From: Siphonodentalium dalli
Lineage: Eukaryota > Mollusca > Scaphopoda > Gadilida > Siphonodentaliidae
Direction: 5' to 3'
Assembly: GCA_032622095.1 (NCBI GenBank)
Contig: CP136068.1
Location: 132,687,989 to 132,751,988, forward strand
DNA: 64,000 bases
In this document: piece after piece, positions 24,343 through 36,034 of the stretch
Layout: every line of letters begins with the position of its first letter
Numbering within the stretch: the first letter of the stretch is position 1
Position numbers and translations under genes: made by a program
The notes under the pieces: generated by a model
What the model was told of the DNA's origin: nothing
Databases searched by the model: none
What the model saw: only the letters and a program-made list of their open reading frames with translations

Positions 24343-24996
24343 GATGAGAATGCGTCATCTCGCTTCATCGATGGGACGACGTTGTTCGTTGAAACTGGTA
24401 ATTGTTGGTTTCATATGCTTGTTGGTTGCGTTGAAACTGATAACGTACGTACGCTATAGTTACCCGCATTACGAAATAAAGAAGAAGACTTGCCATGATT
24501 CTAAATACATTGACATATTACCCGGAAGAGTCCATACAGTCAGTAACAGTAAACGGATCCTTCTCTGGAGTGGAATATACAGACAGGGAAACAAAGATAC
24601 ACTATTCAAGCATTGCCCGGATTTGAGCTCCAAATGTTCCGTTACCTGGGACAGAAATCAAGCCAACCAAAGTGACGCCATTATTTTTAGTCTACATCAT
24701 CTCGCTGAAGGGTACTGGACTGGCCAAAACGAATATCCAAGTTCACGCCAGCCGCACCAACTGTATGTAATGTACAACGCAGAGCCACCGTACAATTTGT
24801 TAATAAGATTCAAGAGCTTTAACAACTTTTTCAACAGGACGATATCGTATAGGAACGATTCTGACATTGTTTATCACGACTCTATTGTGACACGCCTGGA
24901 CAAACCGCGCCCCTCGAAGGACCATTGGGCGCGGAAAACACGTGGGATTGCATGGATGTCCTCCAGTTGTATAAGACCCCCCTTACAGAGGACCAG
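24343..24996 (+). CDS. Alpha-1,3-fucosyltransferase (GT10), 5' coding exon
   Basis: This exon encodes the N-terminal half of a Golgi type II membrane enzyme that should move fucose from GDP-fucose to N-acetylglucosamine on glycans. A tract ending TTTATTTCTAG at 24331-24342 looks like a splice acceptor and is followed at once by ATG at 24344, which I take as the start. The first residues are basic (MRMRHLASSMGRR), then comes one hydrophobic anchor at about residues 13-33 (LKLVIVGFICLLVALKLITY). Family motifs follow: ILLWSGIY, then YNAEPPYN, which matches the NFESP motif with the catalytic Glu of GT10, then FNRTISYRNDSDI, where the usual Trp of FNWT is Arg, then GIAWMSSSC. The frame leaves an AG at the exon end before donor GTTAGT at 24997, so the intron is phase 2. 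The frame is open further upstream, and another acceptor-like CAG lies at 24225-24227, so the 5' UTR exon structure is unsure. I read it as an intact gene. Confidence 0.85.
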
Positions 24997-25002
24997 GTTA
25001 GT

Positions 25003-27755
25003 CTATATATAATCACACACCCTCTACATTCACACAGATAGCGTCAGTAAGAATCAGTACAAATCGCGATACTGCTTACGCGAATGTTTCCAAGGTTTAT
25101 CAAGCAATGAATGCAGCTTCCACTTCATAAAAAGCAATGAACCCATTTACATCACTTCAAATCAACCACGCGCTCGCTGCATTGTTATATTTGGCGCACT
25201 TTCAATATCAGTTTTCGGGTTTATACCAATCATCTGTTTTGACACTGGTTTGTTATTTGTGCGTTATTTTATTTGGGTTCATTTGCGTTGCGACATCAAT
25301 TATATATTTTCATACTGACAACATCCATAGAGATATTTAAGTTCGAGTTGCAGTAAATCTACTGGTATATGTTTATAAGGAATGACTGGACGGTCGAGTG
25401 GGTTCATTGGGTTTTTACCGGCAGAGTAATTTAAATAAAGTGAAGTGTGTGAATCCAGAATTCTCATATTACCATTTTGTCCGAGAGTACATCACCAAGT
25501 TAGAGATTGCTGTACATGTGTTCGCCGATCAAGGATAATGTTCAATTCTGCATGAGGTGTGTTGTATTGATATGGTTAAGATAAGGGTACGTTCACATTG
25601 GTGTAAATCTGTGTACAGCATTGTGTGAAGTTCTTGTGTCACGGATTACTGTGATCACAACATGATTACTGGTATATATAGTATGTGCGCGCTCGTTTGT
25701 ATACTCGGGTAATGGACAATTCACTAATAAGTCAAATAAGATAATTAACCAAATATGCTACTACAAAGTATTAATGTGTCAGACTAAAAGTGCAACCAAC
25801 TGAGAATATGGGATATGTAATGTATACTGGTGTCCCACAATTTTAGTTTTTTTTTCTTTTTTTTTAAAAGTGTCCACACAAATATATGAAAATCAAACGT
25901 ATAAAAGTTATTATATACATGTACCGTATAATATGAGACCAAACAAGGAGACCCGGTTAACAAGTCAGCATTGGTGCATACACATGCCTCTCAGATATTG
26001 TGTGTGTGTCCCTTTAACACATCGCACGAATCCCTTTTGTGCATTGTCATAGTAATTAATCTGTAAACGTTAAAAATAGATCTAAAGCCCAACAACCTCA
26101 ATTCTGGGGAACTGGGGAGATTGGTGAACTGACTGGTCCTCTTATGAAAACTTATGAAATAATCTATTCTAAGTGACTACTCGATGTGTCATTAACTGAA
26201 AAAACAAATAAAATGAATTTTAATTTAATACAAGCAATTTTTAATTGAATGAATTGTCCATTTCTAATCAGTATTATTTGATTTAAATTACTATCTTAGA
26301 AAACATGAACAATTTCAACTTATTTTCAATGGTCATGGATAATACTAATCTGTCAGATCCTTTAAAGAGAACTCATATGAGGTGCAGTCAACCAACCAAT
26401 CCCAAATTTAAATCTAAATGTAAAATTGAACTCAGATAACAAAATTAAACTAAATAAATTCTGTCTTTGATATATTATTATGATAAATATGTAATAATAA
26501 TTAGTGATACCGATGATAGATATACCAGTATGAGGTTAATAAATTATGGGAGTTCATTCATCTAATGTCACTCTCAGTTATGAATGTATTTAATATTATT
26601 GTAGGTATTTGGGGAGGCGGTTGGGTGGCCATTGCGGGGTGGGCACCTTTATGCGAGCCTCTGCAGCAAGGTTTACAGAGTTTCAAAATGTTCTGATTGT
26701 GATGTTGTGTGGTATTGGAAATAATACATAATTTATCAGAAAGTCTGGTCGATGTACCATTATAGCACTAGAAAGCTGGTGTAATTATTCTAAATTTTTG
26801 TCAAATGTTGCAAATCCAGGGAAAAATCTCCATAAATTTATAGCAAAAAAGATATTTTACCAAACCCAATCCGTCAGTTAAATGAAAAGAATGTTTAAAG
26901 ATACTTCTGATTTACGTCACAGATAACTGCTTATATATAACTTATGCTGTGGAGATTTGCTTGGAGGTCCCCATACAGTTCTGGTCAACTGACCCCCCCC
27001 CCCCTGAAATTTCCTGAATAGTGGTAATAATAATATGCATGAAATGATATTTAATTTAATCTATATGATATTCACCGTGTATATATTACAACCCCTCACT
27101 TTCTCGGTCTTCTGACCATGCCGCAATGGTGAAAATATTAATGAGACTGGAATTTCAAACACCATATCTCTAACACAGATATTGTAATGAATCGGCACTC
27201 TACGACACGCAGTCACTGAGCCAGGCGGGGTCAAATTATGTAGTTACTTTTAAGAATTGAAGTGTATTTGACTCAAATGATAAAAGACAGATTAAAGTGT
27301 GTCATTGTTTCCAGTAAGCTCAGACCTAGAATTACGCGTAAAGACTCCATATACATTCACAATTCACTCCTTAAATCTTACCGAACAACTCCAGAAATAA
27401 ATCACAAATTCACGAACACGTCAGTCGGTCACTGCCTTTTGGCTAACTGTGTCATCGTGTCAAGGTTACCCGCTCAGCATGATCTGCACGTGCGCTTATG
27501 TGGTCCCTGATCTAATTTGACAATGTGCCAAAAATAGCAGTAATGAAAACAGGGGCGTGAAGAGGTAGCTTAGAGGCGTGTAGTTCTGTGCCGATACATT
27601 ATATCTACCGTGAGCTATCGAAATCAATGCCAACAGCGACAATGCTAGTGATATTAACTAATTTTAATACCGTGTTTTATATTATTAATGAACTATTTAG
27701 GCTCATCTAAAGTTTATTTTAATTTTAATTAAAATCAGAATATTTCGCCAGATAT
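25003..27755. other. Intron interior without recognised features
   Basis: AT-rich intronic DNA. Open frames at 25137-25340 and 27262-27510 are short, show no domain signs and are not called. A C10 tract lies near 26993-27004. Confidence 0.5.
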
Positions 27756-28142
27756 ATGGAAAATAAGAGATGGTCAGTAAAAGTGCACCAGCTCTGCGGT
27801 GCCGCGGAGGGATGCCTGGGCCGATCGGGCCCCGCTCCACGCGGTGCATTTGTCTCGCGTGGAGCGGGGTGTGCTCCACCAAGGCGCCCGGTGAAGTGGT
27901 ATGGCAGGGTGGTGGGAACGAGGGTGTTACCACAGTGGTTGGTAGTCGTGGGTAGATTGGAGCTGCTTGCATTTTTTGGACTTCCAAGAAATGTGTGCGG
28001 CTTTAATATGCTCAAGGCTGCCTGTTGCTGTGGGGAAACATATTACAACGCACGCGTGTAACCTGTAAATTATATGTATATATGTTAATTGATGTCTAAA
28101 TGTCATTTATTGATTTACATAGACAATAAACTTGATTGATTG
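27756..28142 (+). mobile_element. GC-rich retroelement 3' end
   Basis: A GC-rich stretch (GCCGCGGAGGGATGCCTGGG, GGAGCGGGGTGTGCTCCACC) passes into GACAATAAACTTGATTGATTG at 28121-28141. A polyadenylation-like signal followed by TTGATTGA repeats marks a LINE or SINE 3' end. Composition differs sharply from the flanks. No coding motif is recognised. Confidence 0.45.
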
Positions 28143-28215
28143 ACTTTCGCCAGTTTAGGCCAGACAAAAACAATGAAACATGCACTATCAGCAGACCAAA
28201 ACTATTTATGCCGAA

Positions 28216-28404
28216 CAGTGACGTGCACATAGGGCCCATATGGTGGTGTCCACATTGGAATTTCCAACTGCACCCCTCCCCGTTGAACCAGACCAATCCC
28301 ACGACCTTTAAATTACAAGAACGGTTTCAACATAGCGAATTTTCAACAAATTGTGTGACAGATATTAATTTCCAACTGTTGAAAATTTTTACCAAAGTTG
28401 GGGA
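28216..28404. mobile_element. C-rich CAGGGACGTGGC family, copy 3 (short)
   Basis: Begins CAGTGACGTGCACATAGGG and has GGAATTTCCAACTGCACCCC and TTCCAACTGTTGAAAAT, as in copy 1. Internally deleted. Confidence 0.5.
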
Positions 28405-28697
28405 TCAGCATCGTTGTTCATATATTCAATCAAGTAGAGCCGAGTCTACGAGAAGCGGGAAACACTACGTTCAATTTCAGAAAGCGTTGACGCCGTATCC
28501 AAAAATGCATGTCACTCTGCGATTCGTGGGTTCTGCTTGCGAACCGAGTTTCTGATTTCTCATTCAGCAATATACAAATTGGTCCCAGTTGTTTGCTCCA
28601 CGATATACCAAGTACTTAAATGTGATCACATTCACAAACCATCTGATGCCATGCCATGGAATAGCTTGAATACGTAGGTTGAACAAACAAAGATTAA

Positions 28698-29063
28698 CCC
28701 TTTACCCAACAGAAGGGCCCTGTGCCAATGCATTCTCTTATATATGCGAGTCGACCATAGGTCGCCTCGCATATATAAGAGAATGCATTGCCTTAACACA
28801 TATTAATTGTTAACAAATGTAAGAAAAAATTATAATTTGTTTTAGGCCAATGCATTCTCTTATATATGCGAGGCGACCTATGGTCGACTCGCATATATAA
28901 GAGAATGCATTGGCACAGGGTATAACTGTAACTATCACAATGTGGTCAATGAGCCGGTTCCAATGATATCCATATCTGTATGGTTCTATTGAGACAGACC
29001 GAAGATATTTTAGGCTGTTGAAGCTTTATTTGGCCGGTTTTGGCCGGTTTGTTGGGTAAAGGG
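28698..29063 (+). mobile_element. TTAA double-hairpin MITE, copy A
   Basis: Flanked by TTAA at 28694-28697 and 29064-29067; terminal repeats CCCTTTACCCAACA and TGTTGGGTAAAGGG. TTAA duplication with ends starting CCC matches piggyBac-type elements. Inside are two 69-bp palindromes (28724-28792 and 28846-28914) that are reverse complements of each other, each with one T/G mismatch beside the CGACC-ATA-GGTCG centre, then a 140-bp unique stretch with GGCCGGTTTTGGCCGG. Orientation defined as forward. Confidence 0.85.
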
Positions 29064-29154
29064 TTAAGCACATATACATCAAGCCACAGTAACGATTAAT
29101 CAAATCAGATTTGCCTGTCGCTATGCCTCGGCTCATTCAGTCTCTTTGACAAAT

Positions 29155-29335
29155 GCATCTTAGTCAGAAAATCTAATTAGTCATTCCGACTAACGATAAT
29201 TAGTTATCCTAAAAAAAAAAACCCTCTTAGTCAACTCTCAGTTTGCCATCTCGATTAGTTTAATCTTATTCAAATGGATTAGTCTTCCGACTAACGGCAA
29301 CTAATTTAATGACAAAATACAAATTAATGTCAAAT
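29155..29335. repeat. TTAGTCA-rich cluster
   Basis: Three TTAGTCA heptamers, GACTAACG twice and several degenerate copies. Similar to 24123-24215. 29336-30029 holds no other recognised feature. Confidence 0.4.
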
Positions 29336-30033
29336 GGGATATATTGGTTATATCATATTGACGACAGGGTGTCGTAAACCCTAGCGAATGAACCTTGTGC
29401 AGCTACCAATCAAACTACCAGTTATATATACAAGTATACATTCGAACGTCCAATTATTTATTTGGATGGGTGTTTAGATTATAACATCAGACGACGGACA
29501 GATGAACAGAAAATACAAGAGCAGAATGATTCACTTTCATTGTTTTGGGTACCTGGCTTGAAATTTGCCGTTTTTGTGTGATTTCAATTTATATCACTAT
29601 AAAAGTCATGTCGTCGATATATAGTTATATAAAACTGGAGTGTCCCAAAACATCGGAAAGGTCGTGCTGCATGGGTATCAAAACACCTCTTTCGATGACC
29701 TTTTCTGTTTTAATGGTTTCTACGAGCAATCGCGCAATTTCATATTGAAATTAACCCTCCAAATGTGCTATCTTCTCTCGAAGTTATGACTGACAATGTA
29801 ATGATATATGGCCCATATAACACCTCTAATGACAAACAATCATCCCATGCCCTCTCCATATTGATATTAATATACATGTACTGTCCCAATCGCTTACTCG
29901 GATTCAACTAAATTGGCATTGGCTGACATTGGAAACAGATGCACGAGTTATGATACAAATGATGAATAAGTTTTTTGTTTTAAATACCATGTCTCGTAAT
30001 TGAGAACCTTAATCGCCTGAATTATACATTTAA

Positions 30034-30427
30034 CCCTTTACCCAACAAACCGGCCAAAACCGGCCAAATAAAGCTTCAACAGCCTAAAATATCTTCGGTC
30101 TGTCTCAATAGAACCATACACATATGGATATCATTGGAACCGGCTCCTTGACCACATTGTGATAGTTACATTTATGCCCTGTGCCAATGCATTCTCTTAT
30201 ATATGCGAGTCGACCATAGGTCGCCTCGCATATATAAGAGAATGCATTGGCCTAAAAAAAAAAACTTTTTTTAACACTTTTTACCATTTTTTCTTACATT
30301 CTTTAACAATTTTATAATTTTTAATGTGTTAAGCCAATGCATTCTCTTATATATGCGAGGCGACCTATGGTCGACTCGCATATATAAGAGAATGCATTGG
30401 CACAGGGCCCTTCTGTTGGGTAAAGGG
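30034..30427 (-). mobile_element. TTAA double-hairpin MITE, copy B (reverse)
   Basis: TTAA at 30030-30033 and 30428-30431. Same termini and body as copy A, but in the opposite direction. Palindromes at 30183-30251 and 30333-30401. The spacer has TTTCTTACATTCTTTAACAA, which recurs in copies C, D and the 19.8 kb element. Confidence 0.85.
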
Positions 30428-30564
30428 TTAAGAGTGAAAAATTTTGTTTTGAGACATATCCATGTATGGCGCTACATACGATCGCGTGGACTATATTTGT
30501 ATGATTGATGTTAAAAAATTTGATGTGGGGACAAATGATACAAATACCGACCTGTTTGGGCAAT

Positions 30565-30779
30565 AATAAAAATACTCAGCGGCGAGATTAACGAAGCTTA
30601 TCTATTATACACAATGCGTATCCACGCAAACCTAATTCGTTCTTTTGTAAAGACATTGCCGGCGTATGTCGGTCTACCAGTTGGGCAATAATAGCGAGTT
30701 TGCGATTTCAAACCGGTACGGGTACCGGTACGCGTACGGGTAGCTACCCGTACCGGTACACGTTTTGAAATCGCAAACT
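30565..30779. repeat. ACCGGTACGGGTACC palindrome and adjoining dispersed repeat
   Basis: Arms AGTTTGCGATTTCAAA and its complement (30697-30779) enclose runs of TACCGGTACGGGTAC. The adjoining 30565-30690 has a diverged direct copy at 33085-33210 (TAATTCGTTCTTTCGTAAAG, ATTGCCGGCGTAT), which is also bounded by ACCCGTACCCGTTCCCGTCG. Confidence 0.65.
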
Positions 30780-31282
30780 GTTTTACCGGTAGAATTCATC
30801 ACATCGACTGGTAATGTATGGTGAGCCAACTGCAACAAAAAAGATATTATGATATAGATTGTTATTCGCGTTATTGGCCTATGTTATACTTAGCGTTATG
30901 GGTTGTTGGAGATATGTATTTAGATTAGATGAGCCCCATGATAATCAATTGCTTTCATCAAGGACCGTGACGATCTAGGTGGCAGTTGGAAGAGGACGTT
31001 GCTTTTCTTTCACTCATATTGGTAACAATTTCAAAAATTGGATTCTACATTTCATAGACCGATCGAGTGTTGACAATAAATCGGTTGGAATTTTTAAACT
31101 TAGAAAATAGATTATGATAGCTCAAATATACAATTACGTTATATATAGTTAAAATGTCCAACCAATATTCGGTGTAAAATGTATTGTTTTAGACCAAGGG
31201 TCTAATATTGTCCTACATGTACTTTCAGTTCGATATAATACCGCATTTGTCTCTTATTTTAGTTGGGGAATATTTAGTTATA

Positions 31283-31673
31283 TTAAAGATGCATAATCCG
31301 AATTAACGCTCCCAAGTTACTATATTTGGCTTCGGGGGTAAAACTAAATATTTGATTCGAATCGAGGAACCCACCATCAAAGCGCAGAGTGATCAGATAT
31401 CGATTTTTGAAGGCTGTTATTTCTTGAATTGTGTAATTATTTGTGGCCCAGAAAAGAGTCATCAAACCGACGGTCTCGAACAAAATTGCGGACGAAGATG
31501 CTTAACTCTAAAATAAAGTGGTAATGCTGCCAAAATTGTATACTATAGTTGACAGCAGTCAGCATTATTTTGTTGTAATTAATCGATTCTGATAACAAAA
31601 GCGTATTTTGAAGAAATGTTCTTGTTGTAACTTTATGATATGGGGACCGTCTGATCGGTTTGAGTAGCTTTAA
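31283..31673. mobile_element. TAAAGG-family MITE, copy 5
   Basis: Begins TTAAAGATGCATAATCCGAA and ends GATCGGTTTGAGTAGCTTTAA. The body has GGCTTCGGGGGTAAAACT and CTATAGTTGACAGCAGTCAG. Confidence 0.75.
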
Positions 31674-31789
31674 GTAAACCCTTGTTTGGAATCTTTCAAC
31701 AGATCGAAGGGTCGGCCCGTCGGGGCAAGGGAATATTTATCCCAAGAATTGGGATTGTTGTCGGGATCTAAACCCGGAGGTAGTTTGAA

Positions 31790-32038
31790 ATGTTTAACTT
31801 GGTAAAAAAAAGGTGTCAAAATGTAGTCTGTTTATTATACGGATTGAATAAAGAGCGTTTGCTTCACTTCTGTGCGAAACACAGAAAACAGCTTAAACTC
31901 GCTCTACTTATATGCTTAGATTTATGTATAGGTATTTCGTGTATTTGGCGACATTATATTATCCCCACTACAGTATACACAAGTATTGTGGTTCAAATGC
32001 GCCATGTCCGTTCAGATAGTAAATATATATTAAAATGA
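31790..32038 (+). CDS. Short open frame with one hydrophobic segment, doubtful
   Basis: 82 codons inside the fucosyltransferase intron. A basic stretch (KHRKQLK) precedes a hydrophobic run LALLICLDLCIGISCIW, which would fit a type II membrane anchor. I recognise no family. No convincing splice donor follows, so use as an alternative first exon of the fucosyltransferase is speculative. It could be chance. Confidence 0.15.
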   Translation: MFNLVKKRCQNVVCLLYGLNKERLLHFCAKHRKQLKLALLICLDLCIGISCIWRHYIIPTTVYTSIVVQMRHVRSDSKYILK

Positions 32039-32150
32039 GAAATCAGTCCCCACCTACATACGATAAGGTAACTAAACGGTAATTCTATTCAAATGTGCAA
32101 TGCATAGATAAATCCACGATATATTTATGTCCTTGTACAATGGGTTGAGA

Positions 32151-32597
32151 CAGGGACGTGACGACAGGGGTGTCTTAACCCCCCTCCCCAACTTTGGTCA
32201 AATGTTCAACATTTGGAAATTTGATATATCTGACACAACATTTGTTGGAAATTTCACACAAACAATAGGTTGAAATTGTTTTCGTGGTTTGATTTTCGAA
32301 CAATTTATTAGTGGATAATTTGTAGTTTTTAGACCAACATTTGCATATTTCCCTATTTTTGGTAAAAAAATTTGGACTGAAATGGCTGTCAGAAACAGTT
32401 GGAAATTGTTCAAGCTTGTGGGGGGGGGGGGGTGTCAGGTCTCAAAATTTCCAACAATTGGAAAGCTTGATGCCAGCCAAGGGGAGGGGTGGATTTACGC
32501 GCAAACTTGTGAATTTGATATGGTTCGAGATGTGTAGTTAGAAATTCGAAGGTGGACACCCTTCCTAACGCGCAGACCATCTATAGCCACATCCCTG
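32151..32597. mobile_element. C-rich CAGGGACGTGGC family, copy 4 (reverse order)
   Basis: Begins CAGGGACGTGACGACAGGGG and ends TATAGCCACATCCCTG. The body has GTTGGAAATTTCACA, AACAGTTGGAAATTGTTC and a G12 run at 32420-32431. 32598-33084 holds no gene. Confidence 0.55.
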
Positions 32598-33084
32598 CAA
32601 TGGGCGTCTATAGCACCATCTACTCACTCTATTAATCACAACCTGTCATTAATGCAGTGAACAAAGTTGTTAGTAAAAAAAAATCGGCCTTCCGTATTTA
32701 TCTAAATGCTAGAAGCCGCCTCGAGAATTTGAACACAAATCCTGGGTTAAAATTACAACTTTATCAATAATATTTGCCCATGAAATCTTTCAATAAATAG
32801 GTTAACGCATAGCTGACTGGAATTTCATGGAATTCATGGCCCCTTGAGTGAGAAAAGCGTAATGAAAGGCTACCGGTCAATGGGACAAATCTACCCGTTT
32901 CAATTCGCTATCGCTTCATGTGCTGCATTGAAGGTACCCAAGTGACCGTGACAATGTTCACGGATTTACCCGTACCCGTTCCCGTCGAACGGGTATCGCA
33001 AACTCGCTAATGTATGAGAACAATACACATATATATAAGTCAGAATGCATATATATCCCTATGTAGTATGCCAAAGGCAAAATA

Positions 33085-33210
33085 AATACCGGCGGCGCGA
33101 TGTTCGAAGCTTGAGTGTTTTCCACAATATGTATCCAGGCGATATACACCACACGCAAATTTAATTCGTTCTTTCGTAAAGAAATTGCCGGCGTATATCG
33201 GTATGTCGCG
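33085..33210. repeat. Second copy of the 30.6 kb dispersed repeat
   Basis: Direct, diverged copy of 30565-30690 sharing AATTCGTTCTTT.GTAAAG and GCCGGCGTAT.TCGGT. Confidence 0.55.
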
Positions 33211-33369
33211 TTTATCAGGTCAGGCACATTATATTATAGTTGTATTTGACTATAACACATTCATGATTCCTTTATTTGCGTCGGGAATAGAAGACGGCGC
33301 ATACCAGTGCACAGCCAGATGTCACTCTTAACAATATCGCAGCGAATGAACAGTCTTCCGCCAAAATTA

Positions 33370-33950
33370 CACTCTTAAAACGACTGTGTGGTAGAACCAC
33401 ACAGTTACCACACAGTTTGTGTAGCCATTTGATCGACAACAACATTGTGTGGTGAATTGTGTGGCAAATGACCACACATCTGTTGTGTGGTGGTGGCGAA
33501 CATACTGTATGGATCGACCAAAACAACTTGTTCTTTGTAGACACACATTAAATGTGTGCTAAGTTGCGCAAAAGAATGTGTGGATGCAGATGAACAGTTT
33601 ATGTGTTGTTACTGACCTACAAAGTTGTGTAGTTGACACACACAAAGATGTTTGGGTCCAGCACATTTATTTGTTCGTTGAATGGACACAAATATGTTTG
33701 CACTAAGGAAACAATATGTTCGCCGCTACCACACACGTTTGTATTGTTATTGTACACAATGTTGTTGGGCGAGACTACACATATGTGTTAATCACATGCG
33801 TACACATTTGTGTGGTTGATCCAAACAATAGTGTTCACCGCCATTACACTATTTTGTATTGTTCTTGTACACAATGCTGTTGGGCAAGACAACACATATG
33901 TGTTCATTACATCTGTACAAAAGAGTGTGGTCGATCCAAACAATAGGCTG
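33370..33950. repeat. GTGTGG/ACACA-rich region ending in two 115-bp tandem units
   Basis: 33717-33830 and 33831-33946 are diverged tandem copies: each has TTTGTATTGTTNTTGTACAC, ACACATATGTGTT and GATCCAAACAATAG. Upstream, 33370-33716 is dense in TTGTGTGG and CCACACA, forming many short inverted pairs. Confidence 0.65.
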
Positions 33951-35684
33951 CTAATCCTGCAAAAAAAATCATATTCAACGAAGAGTGTTTACCGATATTT
34001 ATTGGCCAAACATATAGTTCGGCTATCGTTGGACCTTTTTTTCCCGCCATACATATGAAATGTTATAGTCTACTGATGCTTGACGTGCTGCGCTGGACGT
34101 TTTAGAATATTAACTTATCAAACAGCAAACATGCATATCCCGGGGGTCCGCGGCCTTCTTTTGTGTACACAGCAGAAATCGTGATTGTCGAATGATATAG
34201 TATAGCTATAGTCTTTAATTTCAATAATACAAAGACACAAAACAAACAGCCGTTTAACTCATTCACGTAATATTTTGGTCATCCTTTAAACTATAAGCGT
34301 GCATGTTTCAGTTCCATTAATGGGTTTCACATCAATAACTAGAATTTTCCTTCAACTTGAATGTATTGGAACAATTCGAAAGTCAGTCTCTGCTATATAT
34401 ACATATATATATTGCTACTGGTTGGCTGTCTTACATCAGACTCACCCTCACGTGTGTAGAAGAACAAGCTCTAAAACTAACTGAAGCTTTCTGAGATCCC
34501 TTGAACTATACAAGAAAATTAAGGGCTCCAAAGAGGATAGTCTTTTTGAATGTAATCGCCTCTTGCACAGAAACCAAATTACAGCACATGACATCATATG
34601 TATACCAAAATCATTGATTGTGGAATTTGTGTCTAACTCATACATTCCACCGTGGTTCTTGGTTGGTTGATTATAGTTTATCTGCGTCGTTGCCAAGGCA
34701 GCCTTGTCCATATCTTGTTATTTACATCGACGTTACACCGCGTGACCGCCATGATTTCACCATTGAACCTGTAAGCAGAGAAGTTATTTTGTTTATAACA
34801 TGCCATTGGGAATATTATTTACAGTATACATTGTATGTACATCTATAACAGTATTATAATTCATACATTAAAGAGCGCATTTTCAGAAAGGAATATAGTT
34901 TTTGAATGATACTAAATATATACATGTACTACTCATTATAGCTTCACATAATGAATGTTCGGACAATTTATAAATATATTTTACTTTATCTATATGGCCA
35001 GATCGATGCCTCATTAAGCGCAATCTTGACACGGGAAATTTGCAATTTTACATAAGGATTGTAGCTATATATAACACAATACATTCATAGACCCCCCCCC
35101 CACCCCTTTTTTATAGTATAAACGATAACTCTTCACCATGTACGTCACTTAGTCCAAATGCTAATAATACTTTAATGACACATCTCACTATTCTGCAGTA
35201 TTTATAATTTTAGATTATTTCTAAGTTCATTATTTGCTATGCCATTTATTGAATGACATAATATTCTTCACAATTTAAAGTTTTGGACACAAACGGTGGC
35301 TACATATGTATTAGATATACGACATCACCCCCCCCCCCCCCCCGGGCCCCTCCCTCGGTAACCAAATTTACGCAAGTTATACATAGCAGAGGAGCCAAAT
35401 TATGCATGTTAATTTTTCACATCCTCTTGGTAAACCACCAATATAATTGACAAATAAATACCCCACCCACCCACCCAACAATTTGTTTCCCTTGGTACAT
35501 TGATCGTCCATTGTGGTATTTCAAGGTTTATTGCAACAGTGGTGCTCATCATATTCAAATTAAATTAATTTGAAACACCAATTTCACACATTTTGTGTGA
35601 TTCCGGGTGCCACATGTCATATAGAACTTCGTAGTATGCGACTAGGGCATTTCAGTGACAGCCACAAGTCTCATTCATGGACGC
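33951..35684. other. No gene; C-runs
   Basis: Cytosine runs lie at 35092-35100 and 35329-35343. CCCACCCACCCACCC occurs at 35461-35476. No coding region is supported; the open frame at 34448-34711 (minus) has no recognisable motif. Confidence 0.4.
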
Positions 35685-35900
35685 GGCTCAGTGGTCGCCG
35701 TTGATGGGGGGGGGGGCGTGGGGTGTCCACATTCAAATGTCGAAGTACACCCCACCATCCCCCTTGAACCATATTTGTAGAATTATATTTGCACACCCCC
35801 CTCTCGTTCTGAATTTTCCAATTGGTACCTCAAGCTTTCCAACTATTAGAATTTCCAACCAAATGGAAGTCTTCCACCCGATGGCCATTTGAGGCCATTT
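35685..35900. mobile_element. C-rich CAGGGACGTGGC family, copy 5 (partial)
   Basis: GGGGTGTCCACATTCAAATG, CACCCCACCATCCCCCTTG, then TTTCCAACTATT and GAATTTCCAACCAAATGG. Termini lost. Confidence 0.45.
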
Positions 35901-35930
35901 TTGTTTTACCAAAAGTAGAAAAATATGCTA

Positions 35931-36034
35931 GTGGACTGTTTTTATGGAGATGTAACCGTGAGGTAAGTGTTCATATTTTACATACAAGTTATGACCACTT
36001 ACCCCACGGTTACATCTCCATAAAAACAGTCCAC
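35931..36034. repeat. Palindrome, arms of about 40 bp
   Basis: Arms 35931-35974 and 35994-36034 (GTGGACTGTTTTTATGGAGA and complement) are almost perfect, with a 19-bp loop. 36035-36760 holds no recognised feature. Confidence 0.8.

Noticed and set aside
27756-28061. GC-rich open frame on both strands
   Set aside because: Open on both strands because of GC content; the tail marks it as retroelement 3' sequence.
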